9,975 bases of DNA from the NCBI GenBank assembly GCA_023435265.1, contig JAEYRZ010000152.1, forward strand, positions 1 through 9,975, read 5' to 3'. Positions 1 to 6,358 of the stretch are shown here, piece after piece. Source of the stretch: Pseudomonadota bacterium. Lineage in GTDB: Bacteria; Desulfobacterota; Desulfobacteria; Desulfobacterales; Desulfosarcinaceae. Position numbers and translations under genes: made by a program. The notes beneath the pieces were generated by a model. It did not search any database. It was not told where the DNA came from and saw nothing but the letters and a program-made list of their open reading frames with translations. Position 1 is the stretch's first letter; the number at the start of each line of letters is the position of its first letter.

Positions 1-193
1 AATCTGATCCACTGAATTCAGAGCGTCTGCCGCCGGCGGCAGACGCGAGAGCCGGGATACGGTCCAGCACGCTCCTGACCGTGTGGGCCAGATCATCGAT
101 GGTCAGCGGTTTCAGCAGAACGGCAGCGACACCCAAGCGGGCGGCACGCCCGCTTTCTATTTGGTGGGTATAGCCGGTGCAAAGAATCATCGG
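1..193 (-). pseudogene. Out-of-frame C-terminal half of the histidine kinase receiver domain
   Basis: Read on the minus strand from 193 to 2, this frame encodes 64 residues with no stop. It begins PMILCTGYT, contains GVAAVLLKPL and ends with an alpha-5-like stretch (DDLAHTVRSVL) plus a polar tail. These are the parts of a CheY-like receiver missing from the kinase frame that stops at 187: beta-4 with the conserved Thr of CTG, and beta-5 with the conserved Lys of LLKP. It follows the kinase's IRPD motif directly, but in a different frame. Only two bases (194-195) stand where a codon is expected between GAT (Asp) and CCG (Pro); a Leu codon CTG missing its T would explain this. The frame is still open at the left edge, so the true end lies outside the window. 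It is either part of a gene broken by a real deletion or an artefact of one missing base. Confidence 0.8.
23..46. repeat. 24-bp perfect palindrome
   Basis: The 12 bases GCGTCTGCCGCC are followed immediately by their exact reverse complement, giving a 24-bp palindrome with no spacer. It falls in the polar tail of the shifted receiver reading (ASAAGGRRS). There is no T-tract on either side and no loop, so it is not a standard intrinsic terminator. As a cruciform or dyad site it might bind a protein, or it may be a chance product of Ala/Gly/Arg codons in GC-rich DNA. Function unknown. Confidence 0.6.
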
Positions 194-1944
194 CGATCCG
201 GGCGGATCGCACGCACCTCCCGGATCAGTGCTTCTCCTGTCATGTGGGGCATGGTCATGTCCGTTATCAACAAATCGCAGTATTCAGGGTGCGTGCGGAT
301 GACCTGCAGCGCTTCCACCGAGCTGGTGCTGCAGACGGTCCGATACCCCAGGCGCCCAAGCATTTGACGGCCCAGGTCGGCCAGGAAAGGCTCGTCGTCG
401 ACAAACAGGATGGATTCGGTGCCGCGGGGCAGGGCGATGCTGCGGGTCGTCGGCACCTGGATCACGCTTTCGGTCGCCGGAACCCGTACCGTGAAGCACG
501 AACCCTCACCCGCCCTGCTTTGCACCTCGACGGCGCCCCCATGGCTTTTGATGATGCTGTTCACTACCGCAAGGCCCATCCCGGTCCCTTTACCAGGTGC
601 TTTGGTCGTAAAATAGGGTTCGAAAAGGCGCTTCTCGAGCCCTGCGCCGATACCTTCCCCGGTGTCCCGAACGCTCAGCTCGAGGAAGGGCCCCCCCGTT
701 TTGGAATGCTCGTCGGTCGAGGTCCCCACGCGGACTTTATTCAAACAAACGGTCAGCTCCCCGCCGTTGGGTTCCATAGCCTGTGCGGCATTGGTGCACA
801 AGTTCATGATCACCTGGTGCATTTGAGTGGCATCGGCCAGGACCAGGGCGCCGTCCGGGTTGAACTCGGAACGGATGGTGATCGTTGAGGGAAGAGAGGC
901 GCGCAGCAGTTTCAATGCTTCCTTGATCAGCGGCACCAGGTCCAACGGTTTTCGATCGTGTTCGTGCCTGCGGCTGAAGGTCAGAATCTGACGAACCAGA
1001 TCCTTGGCCCGCTGTGCGGCGTTCATAACCTGTTCCAGCTGCAGCTGGACTTTTTCATTGTGCAGCGAATCCAGGCGTGCCAGTTCCACGTAGCCGAAAA
1101 TTGCGCCCAGAATATTGTTGAAGTCGTGGGTGATGCCGCTGGCGAGGGTGCCGATTGCTTCCATTTTCTGAGCCTGGATCAATTGCTGCTCCAGTTCGGC
1201 GCGTTCTTCCTCGGCTTGCGATTTCGCGGTGACGTCGAATGTGATGCTTGCGAGCAGAGGGACGCGCCCGGAGACCGCGACCGCGAATTTGGTGACCTCC
1301 AAACAGCGGTGTTCCCCGTCCAGCGTGATCTTTTCAACCGAACTCAAGGCCGCCCGGTCTTCGGTCACCCGGTGATCGTTCCGGGCAAGCGTTTCGGCGA
1401 CTGCCGCCGGAAAGAGCTCCGCGTCGGTGCGGCCGATCATCTCCGCGGGCGACTTATGCAGAAGCTTCCGGCATCCTGGGTTGGCATACAGATAGCGGCC
1501 CGCCTGATCCTTCAAAACGACCATTGCCGGCAGGTGGGCCATGAAGGTGGCGAAGAGGTCGGCGCAGGGGGATGATCCCTCTTCGGGCGAGGAGAGGATA
1601 TGGCAGCGGTCGGGGTACGAATCGACGGTCTCCTGCCCCAGATGCGGATCATGCGGGTGTTCCCGCGGCGCCGCGCCTGCCGCCGGAAAGGGTGCCGCCG
1701 TTGCAGTGGCTTGAATTTCGGCGGCCGCGCTGGTGCTCCTGTGGACTGCGCGCATCATGCACCATGCGCCGCCGGCAGTGCACAGCACGCTGCTCAGTAT
1801 GAGGAGGGAAAGGGCGACGGCACAGCCGGGGGACGCTCCGGACGCGAGCACCAGAATCTTCCCGCAGGAAAAGACCACCGCGGCGCAGGCCGTCGCATAA
1901 ACCGTCAGCAGTCGAGCGGAAGTGCGCAAGGGGCTCGTTCCCAT
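187..1944 (-). CDS. Hybrid PAS sensor histidine kinase with truncated receiver domain
   Basis: This 585-residue membrane-bound two-component sensor is predicted to autophosphorylate on histidine and pass phosphate to its own receiver. Two hydrophobic segments (about 13-33 and 40-65) anchor it, followed by an Ala/Pro-rich linker. A PAS domain spans about 128-240 (VLKDQAGRYLYANPGCRKLL) and a short coiled coil about 241-262. The H-box is GITHDFNNIL with phospho-acceptor His273. The ATPase domain shows an N-box (HQVIMNLCTNAAQAM, 376-390), G1 (DTGEGI), F-box (FEPYFTT) and G2 (GKGTGMGLAVV). A receiver starts at about 511 with acidic residues VDDEP (515-519) and acceptor Asp562 (ITDMTMP). It ends abruptly after IRPDRR, losing the conserved Thr and Lys, which remain readable in another frame to the left. 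The ATG at 1944 precedes the first hydrophobic segment; no strong Shine-Dalgarno is visible. Ligand and partner regulator are unknown. Confidence 0.9.
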   Translation of the reverse strand: MGTSPLRTSARLLTVYATACAAVVFSCGKILVLASGASPGCAVALSLLILSSVLCTAGGAWCMMRAVHRSTSAAAEIQATATAAPFPAAGAAPREHPHDPHLGQETVDSYPDRCHILSSPEEGSSPCADLFATFMAHLPAMVVLKDQAGRYLYANPGCRKLLHKSPAEMIGRTDAELFPAAVAETLARNDHRVTEDRAALSSVEKITLDGEHRCLEVTKFAVAVSGRVPLLASITFDVTAKSQAEEERAELEQQLIQAQKMEAIGTLASGITHDFNNILGAIFGYVELARLDSLHNEKVQLQLEQVMNAAQRAKDLVRQILTFSRRHEHDRKPLDLVPLIKEALKLLRASLPSTITIRSEFNPDGALVLADATQMHQVIMNLCTNAAQAMEPNGGELTVCLNKVRVGTSTDEHSKTGGPFLELSVRDTGEGIGAGLEKRLFEPYFTTKAPGKGTGMGLAVVNSIIKSHGGAVEVQSRAGEGSCFTVRVPATESVIQVPTTRSIALPRGTESILFVDDEPFLADLGRQMLGRLGYRTVCSTSSVEALQVIRTHPEYCDLLITDMTMPHMTGEALIREVRAIRPDRR

Positions 1945-2018
1945 ATTCGTGCTTTGATGACCGGTGGCAGAGAATCTCCCGCCGGTGTTGAAGCGGATGC
2001 GTGAATGTTATCGGCGGT

Positions 2019-2064
2019 ATGCAGCGGGACTTGAACGCCGCACGGAACTATTGAGGCGCTGCAT
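2019..2064. repeat. 8-bp inverted repeat in the kinase leader region
   Basis: ATGCAGCG at 2019-2026 is exactly complementary to CGCTGCAT at 2057-2064, with 30 bases between. It lies in the 148-bp gap between the radical SAM gene (ends at 2093) and the kinase start (1944). The long loop and lack of a T-run argue against an intrinsic terminator. It could be an operator, an RNA stem in the leader or tail, or chance. Confidence 0.3.
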
Positions 2065-2092
2065 GGCCCCGGCGTGCCCCAGGCGATGGGGA

Positions 2093-3820
2093 TCAAGGGG
2101 TTTTGGATGCGCTTAAGCGCCGCCGGCACGCCTGGAGATAGGGCGTGACTTCGGGTGCATGCTGAAAGGGAATTAAATGCCCCATCGCCTCGCGGTAGTC
2201 GCCTTCCTGCATCAGCCCGACCGCCAGGCGCAGGTGCAGCAGCATGTGCTCGGGGTGGTGGCGCAGTCCGTTCTCCAAGAGGGTTGCGGCCCGCCGCCAG
2301 GCACCCTCCTCCTGATCGAGCAGGGCCAGCCCCCAAAAGGCGCGCGGATCGGGGTGCAGGCCAAGAGCGCGTTCGAAGAGCCGCCGGGCGGTCTCACGGG
2401 CGCGGGGCGGCTGGACGATGGGGGCGTAATCGCCGTGGCTGAAGGTGAGGGCCAGTCGGGAGAGGAAGTCGGCCTGTTCGGCGCGCAAACCAGGATCATC
2501 GGCCAGTTCGATTCCGGCGGCGAATTCGGGCAGCCAGCCGTGATAGGTCGTGCGCAGGCGGCTTCCGAAGGCCAGTATTTGTTCGCGGCTCAAGGCCGGG
2601 TCGGTTTCGAAGTAGAGGAGATCCTCGATGCGTTTGAGCCAGATGTCGTCCGTGATGCCGCTGCGCTCGCAGTATTCGTCGTAGAGGCCGGTGCCCGGGA
2701 ACAGCGTCATCACATAGAAGATGGCCGCAAGCGGCCGGATGCGCCGGATCAGATCCAGGGTTTCCGCGATGGTGGCGTCTTTTTCACCGGGCGCGCCGTA
2801 GATGAAATACGCCCGGGCCAGGATGCCGTGCCGGACGGTCAAATTGAACGCGTTCAGGATTTGTTCTTCGGTGATATCCTTGCAAAGCCGGCGGCGGATG
2901 GCGGGCGAGCCGCTTTCCACACCGTAGCTGATTTGAACGCAGCCTGCTTTGCGCATCCAGCGCAGCATCTCCGCATGCACCGGATTGACCCTTGCGATGG
3001 CCTGCCAGGAAATGCGCAAACCGCGTTCGAGGATGCCGCGACACAGTTCGATCACCCGGCGCGGCTGCAGCGTGAACGTATCGTCGGAGAGGTAGAAATG
3101 GGTGGTGCCCCGCGCCGACAATCGCGCGAGTTGATCGAGCATGTAATCGGTCGAATGCGCGCGCACGCGGCGGCCCCAAAAGCGCGGCGAACCGCAGAAG
3201 GTGCAACGCCCCGGGCAGCCGCGGGTCACGGCCAGGTGCTGATAATCGAAGTGCTGCGCCGGGGACGGTAGGGCATCCAGATCCTGAACCGGCGCTGCCG
3301 GTGCATTTTCCTGGAGCCCCTGCGGACCGCGCCAGATCAGGTTGGGAACCGCGCTCAGGTCGGTTTCGCCCGCAGTCAGCGCGCGCACCAGGGCGAGCAT
3401 CGCCATTTCACCTTCTCCCTGGATGACGAAATCGATTTCATCGAAATGCGTCAGCAGGTGGCGCCACAGGAACGATGCCCCGATCCCGCCGAAAACTATT
3501 TTCGCCCCGGGGATGAGCGCCCTGGCGACGCGGGCGATGTCGATCGCCCCCCAGCGGTTGGCGTGTACGATGGAAAAGCCGATCACATCCGGCCTGAGTT
3601 GCCTGAGGGTGTCGCGGATCGTTTCGGGGCGGCGGTTGGCATCGTGCCAGTTGAGGACGGTGGTTTCATATCCATGGGCCCTGAGGGTCGCGGCCACATA
3701 GAAAAGTCCCAGAGGAACGGCCGCGATCTCTTCGGCAAGAATGCGCTCCTCCAGAAAGTATGGATAGATCAAGGCGATTCGTGCCGTGCCGGTCGTTCTT
3801 TGGAGGGTGTTCGTCTGCAT
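2093..3820 (-). CDS. B12-binding radical SAM protein with C-terminal TPR-like repeats
   Basis: From the ATG at 3820 this is 575 residues. Residues about 13-140 form a B12-binding-type Rossmann fold (RIALIYPYF at the first strand, GLFYVAATLRAHGYETTVLNW, VIGFSIVHANRWGA, VFGGIGASF, FVIQGEGE). The radical SAM core follows, with cluster-binding motif CPGRCTFC (Cys202, 206, 209), then LSDDTF, YGVESGSP and YFIYGAPGE. A linker leads to a TPR-like tail (about 472-568: RRLFERALGLHPDPRAFWGLALL, TLLENGLRHHPEHMLLHLRLAVGLMQEGDY). The layout resembles class B (B12-dependent) radical SAM enzymes, which include methylases and ring-forming enzymes; the reaction and substrate cannot be read here. A TTG at 3856 in the same frame would add 12 residues, but it sits in a candidate -35 box. 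Neither start has a good Shine-Dalgarno. No cofactor or maturation gene lies beside it. Confidence 0.9.
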   Translation of the reverse strand: MQTNTLQRTTGTARIALIYPYFLEERILAEEIAAVPLGLFYVAATLRAHGYETTVLNWHDANRRPETIRDTLRQLRPDVIGFSIVHANRWGAIDIARVARALIPGAKIVFGGIGASFLWRHLLTHFDEIDFVIQGEGEMAMLALVRALTAGETDLSAVPNLIWRGPQGLQENAPAAPVQDLDALPSPAQHFDYQHLAVTRGCPGRCTFCGSPRFWGRRVRAHSTDYMLDQLARLSARGTTHFYLSDDTFTLQPRRVIELCRGILERGLRISWQAIARVNPVHAEMLRWMRKAGCVQISYGVESGSPAIRRRLCKDITEEQILNAFNLTVRHGILARAYFIYGAPGEKDATIAETLDLIRRIRPLAAIFYVMTLFPGTGLYDEYCERSGITDDIWLKRIEDLLYFETDPALSREQILAFGSRLRTTYHGWLPEFAAGIELADDPGLRAEQADFLSRLALTFSHGDYAPIVQPPRARETARRLFERALGLHPDPRAFWGLALLDQEEGAWRRAATLLENGLRHHPEHMLLHLRLAVGLMQEGDYREAMGHLIPFQHAPEVTPYLQACRRRLSASKTP

Positions 3821-3827
3821 TGCTGCG

Positions 3828-3856
3828 TTTGTAGAGCTTGCGGCCGGGCAGGTCAA
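3828..3856 (-). promoter_or_regulatory. Candidate sigma70-like promoter for the radical SAM gene
   Basis: On the minus strand TTGACC (3856-3851; 5 of 6 to consensus) is followed after exactly 17 bases by TACAAA (3833-3828; 4 of 6). The expected transcription start is within a base or two of the ATG at 3820, which would make the mRNA leaderless or nearly so. That fits the missing Shine-Dalgarno before the ATG. It is a motif match only. Confidence 0.35.
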
Positions 3857-3874
3857 GGCCTTCGCACGGCCGGG

Positions 3875-3902
3875 ATGACATCTCGGACACGGCGCTTATC
3901 CT
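3875..3902 (+). promoter_or_regulatory. Candidate sigma70-like promoter for the FemAB-like gene
   Basis: ATGACA (3875-3880; 5 of 6 to TTGACA) and TATCCT (3897-3902; 4 of 6 to TATAAT) are separated by 16 bases. The implied start near 3909 gives a leader of about 38 bases that contains the 3911-3926 hairpin and the AGGA ribosome site. It lies back to back with the minus-strand candidate promoter at 3828-3856. Confidence 0.35.
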
Positions 3903-3910
3903 ATGTGGCA

Positions 3911-3926
3911 GTCCGCGAAGGCGGAC
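3911..3926 (+). promoter_or_regulatory. Small perfect hairpin in the FemAB-like leader
   Basis: GTCCGC and GCGGAC pair as a perfect 6-bp stem around the loop GAAG. The hairpin sits between the candidate promoter and the ribosome site AGGA (3936-3939). The GTCC of its left arm is also complementary to GGAC at 3937-3940, which overlaps the ribosome site, so a competing fold is possible. It could also act as a DNA operator. No T-tract follows, so it is not a terminator. Confidence 0.4.
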
Positions 3927-3946
3927 GCGAGGCGCAGGACGACGCA

Positions 3947-5164
3947 ATGGCCGAAACCCACAAACATTCATTGCCCGGCGGTGAAGCGGTCCCGCGCCGG
4001 GCCGATTGGCGGATCCGGTGGCATACCCGCATGGCCGACATTCCGGAGGATCAATGGAATCGTCTGGCCCTGCCGCTGGCGACGCCCCTGCTTGAATGGC
4101 AGTGGCTGCATGACCTCGAGGCTTCCGGAAGCATTGCGCCCTCCCAGGGATGGCATCCCCTGCATCTGACGCTCTGGGCGGACGAACGCCTGGCGGCGGC
4201 GGCGCCGCTTTACCTCAAAACCCACAGCGCCGGCGAATTCGTGTTCGATCATTGGTGGGCGCAGCTGGCCGACGACCTGCAGATTCCGTATTACCCCAAA
4301 CTGGTCGGCATGAGTCCGGTCACCCCGGCGGTCGGTTACCGGTTCCTGCTGGATCCGGAAATAGATCCTGCGGCGGGGGCGCGATTCCTGACTGCCGCCA
4401 TCGACCAGCTGTGCACTGCCCGCAAGATCGCTTCGTGCCAGTTCAACTTTGTGGATCCGCACTGGGTCGCACCGCTGACCTCCTGCGGGTTCACCGCCTG
4501 GGAGCACCAGAACTTCATCTGGCGCAATCCGGGGTATTCCGATTTCGACGGCTACTCGGCGGCATTCAAATCCAATCAGCGCCGCAATATCAACCGCGAG
4601 CGGCGCCGACTGCAAGCCGAAGGGATCGTTATCCGGGCCCTTGCCGGAGAGGCCATCGATCCCCGCCTGGCCGGCCCGATGTATCGCTTCTATTTAAGAA
4701 CCAACGCGCAGTACGGTCCCTGGGCCGCACGCTATCTGAACGCCGATTTCTTTGAACGTCTTTTCAAAAATTATCGCAGGCGCCTGCTGGTGATGGCCGC
4801 CTTCCGCGGTGCCGCGGAGGTGCCGCTGGCGCTTTCACTGCTGCTGCACAAGGAAGATCATCTGATCGGCCGCTACTGGGGATGCGCCGAGCAGGTCAAG
4901 GATCTGCATTTCAACCTCTGTTTCTACGGCCCGATCGAATGGGCCATCGCGCATCGCGTGCGGACGTTCGACCCCGGAGCCGGCTCGCCGCATAAAATAT
5001 TCCGCGGCTTCGAGGCGACCGCCTGCGTCAGCCTGCACCGCTTCTACAACCCGCGCCTGAACGGTCTTTTCAAGCATTTCATCAGCGACATCAATGCAGC
5101 CGAAAGGGCCCATATCGACGAATTGAACCGGCAGCTTCCCTATGCCCGGCGGCCGGTTCAATGA
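3947..5164 (+). CDS. FemAB-like (PF04339-type) acyltransferase-fold protein
   Basis: A 405-residue, probably cytoplasmic protein of the FemAB-like/GNAT-related family often annotated as 'peptidogalycan biosynthesis protein'. Family-typical stretches appear in order: PLLEWQWLHDLEASG (47-61), YLKTHSAGEFVFDHWWA (89-105), YYPKLVGMSPVTPAVGYR (115-132), the basic FKSNQRRNINRERRRLQ (207-223), RYWGCAEQVKDLHFNLCFYG (309-328) and FDPGAGSPHKIFRGFEAT (341-358). FemAB relatives transfer aminoacyl groups from tRNA to peptidoglycan precursors, but this branch has no firmly assigned substrate, so only an acyltransferase fold is claimed. The start at 3947 has AGGA seven bases upstream. The frame stays open far upstream, but that part lies antisense to the radical SAM gene and lacks family similarity; an ATG at 3875 is the main alternative. 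It is transcribed divergently from the radical SAM gene and its last 7 bp overlap the end of clpS. Confidence 0.88.
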   Translation: MAETHKHSLPGGEAVPRRADWRIRWHTRMADIPEDQWNRLALPLATPLLEWQWLHDLEASGSIAPSQGWHPLHLTLWADERLAAAAPLYLKTHSAGEFVFDHWWAQLADDLQIPYYPKLVGMSPVTPAVGYRFLLDPEIDPAAGARFLTAAIDQLCTARKIASCQFNFVDPHWVAPLTSCGFTAWEHQNFIWRNPGYSDFDGYSAAFKSNQRRNINRERRRLQAEGIVIRALAGEAIDPRLAGPMYRFYLRTNAQYGPWAARYLNADFFERLFKNYRRRLLVMAAFRGAAEVPLALSLLLHKEDHLIGRYWGCAEQVKDLHFNLCFYGPIEWAIAHRVRTFDPGAGSPHKIFRGFEATACVSLHRFYNPRLNGLFKHFISDINAAERAHIDELNRQLPYARRPVQ

Positions 5165-5475
5165 TCCGGCTCCATTGAAAGCTGAAGCGGGAAGCCGTTT
5201 TCACGTGCCAGGGTCCTGGCCGTGGCCACCTTGGTTTCGGCCACCTCGCGGGGATAAACGCCGGCCACGCCGCGTCCCTGGCGGTGCACCTGCCACATCA
5301 GTTCCGTCGCCTCAGCCGCACCCTTGTGGAAAATGAGGACCAGCACTTCAACCACAAAGGCTTTGGTCGTGAAGTCGTCGTTGTAGAGCACCACCTTGAA
5401 CATGGGCGGCTCTTCGAGCTTTTTCTCCGTATCTTCCTTGATCTGCTCGGTGATTTCGGGCTGCTGCTCGGTCAT
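5158..5475 (-). CDS. clpS: ClpS, ATP-dependent protease adaptor
   Basis: This 105-residue adaptor (E. coli ClpS is 106) normally binds proteins with destabilising N-terminal residues and delivers them to the ClpA unfoldase of ClpAP. A flexible acidic/polar N-terminal tail (1-24) precedes the core: FKVVLYNDDFTTKAFVVEVL (26-45), HRQGRGVAGVYPREVAETKV (64-83) and ARENGFPL (90-97). Asn32, Asp33, Asp34 and His64 match the N-degron alpha-amine-binding residues Asn34, Asp35, Asp36 and His66 of E. coli. The residue aligned with gatekeeper Met40 is Lys38, which is unusual relative to E. coli. The ATG at 5475 has AGAGG nine bases upstream; a longer in-frame start at 5523 lies inside the candidate promoter. 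clpA is not adjacent, although the two are often neighbours. The stop overlaps the convergent FemAB-like gene by 7 bp. Confidence 0.94.
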   Translation of the reverse strand: MTEQQPEITEQIKEDTEKKLEEPPMFKVVLYNDDFTTKAFVVEVLVLIFHKGAAEATELMWQVHRQGRGVAGVYPREVAETKVATARTLARENGFPLQLSMEPDH

Positions 5476-5521
5476 GGCGCCATACCTCTGAAAGACAAAA
5501 TGCCGGTTTCTCCTATAGGGC

Positions 5522-5549
5522 ATTCTAGAACCGAACCCCGGGATATCAA
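5522..5549 (-). promoter_or_regulatory. Strong candidate sigma70 promoter for clpS
   Basis: On the minus strand TTGATA (5549-5544; 5 of 6) and TAGAAT (5527-5522; 5 of 6) are spaced by 16 bases. This would start a transcript near 5515 with a leader of about 40 bases before the clpS ATG at 5475. It lies in the 145-bp gap after tyrA and suggests clpS can be transcribed independently of the aromatic operon. Confidence 0.55.
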
Positions 5550-5620
5550 CCCACCAGGCGCTGCTCCAAGGGCCTGAATGCCTCCTGCGGTGCGGCCCTA
5601 AAAATGAATCCGGCCGCGCT

Positions 5621-6358
5621 TCAAAGCTGCTTTTCGATCAATTCGCGATGCAGTCGGGTGAGCGCCTGCAGCAGCGCTTCACGTGGACCGCGGGCGTGCG
5701 GATTGTAGCGATGCATTTCTTCGAAGAGCTGATAGGTGTCGTTCGTCGCCATCTGCTGAACCTGTTGCAGCCGCTGATAAGCCAGGGTATCGATCGCCAG
5801 TGCCGTCGCGGGTACGCGTTCGAGCCCGCGGCCGATGAAGTGCGTCAATCCCAGACTCAGGGCGATCTGGCGGTCATGCTCGTCCGGCGAGGTCTCGATG
5901 AGGATCAACTCGCTGCGCGCGAGCCATCGGCGGATGCGCCGGTACAGCACGGGCCGGACACGCACCGGGCACAAGGCGATCTTATGGCCGGACAACGACT
6001 GTTCTGCGCTGTCCGGTCCGAACATGGGGTGCGTCGCCAGGATATCGATTCCGGACGGCAGAAGCTCCTGCATCCACTGCACGGGGTAGATTTTCACGGA
6101 GCAGGCGTCTGCGACCAGAGTGCCGGGGCGCAGCAAGGGCGCGATGCGGGTCAAGGTGGCCGGCATGGCCGATATGGGCACGCACAGCAGCACGATCTTG
6201 CGCGCACAGACGTCCGCAAGGTCCGCCGGCCGTGCGCCCATCGAGGTTATGGCGGCGTCACGGTCCGGATCGCGGCGGTACACCGCGACCGGCAGGTCGC
6301 GTGCCAGATATCGTGCGGCCAGCCGGCCGAAGCGGCCGAATCCGATGACGCCGATCAT
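5621..6358 (-). CDS. tyrA: Prephenate/arogenate dehydrogenase (TyrA)
   Basis: This 245-residue enzyme oxidatively decarboxylates prephenate (or arogenate) in the tyrosine branch using NAD(P)+. The N-terminal Rossmann motif GFGRFG (6-11) follows a short first strand. Further family marks are VLLCVPISAMP (56-66), LVADACSVK (81-89), THPMFGP (109-115, with the conserved His110), SPDEHDRQIALSLGLTHFIG (157-176) and the helical dimerisation region from about 185. It is shorter than many TyrA proteins (about 280-310): there is no fused chorismate mutase and no ACT domain, so no built-in allosteric tyrosine site is visible. Substrate and cofactor choice cannot be settled from motifs. Its ATG overlaps the aroC stop as ATGA (6358-6355), so translation is probably coupled. 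The frame stays open upstream inside aroC, but the Rossmann motif sets the start. Confidence 0.93.
   Translation of the reverse strand: MIGVIGFGRFGRLAARYLARDLPVAVYRRDPDRDAAITSMGARPADLADVCARKIVLLCVPISAMPATLTRIAPLLRPGTLVADACSVKIYPVQWMQELLPSGIDILATHPMFGPDSAEQSLSGHKIALCPVRVRPVLYRRIRRWLARSELILIETSPDEHDRQIALSLGLTHFIGRGLERVPATALAIDTLAYQRLQQVQQMATNDTYQLFEEMHRYNPHARGPREALLQALTRLHRELIEKQL

Noticed and set aside
2001..2034. TTCAAG-17-GATAAC as a kinase promoter on the minus strand
   Set aside because: Matches are only 3 of 6 and 4 of 6; this level is expected by chance.
2065..2095. GC-rich repeats (CCCC/GGGG) just after the radical SAM stop as a terminator
   Set aside because: Only 4-bp pairings and no T-run follow; not convincing as an intrinsic terminator.
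2177..3271. Long plus-strand open frame (364 codons) opposite the radical SAM gene
   Set aside because: It is fully antisense to a gene with clear domains, has no recognisable motif, and such open antisense frames are expected in GC-rich coding DNA.
3446..3946. N-terminal extension of the FemAB-like frame
   Set aside because: It lies antisense to the radical SAM gene, lacks family similarity, and a good ribosome site precedes the ATG at 3947.
5569..5599. AGGGCC/GGCCCT inverted repeat after tyrA as a terminator
   Set aside because: Only 6 bp of stem with a 19-base loop and no T-tract downstream on the minus strand.
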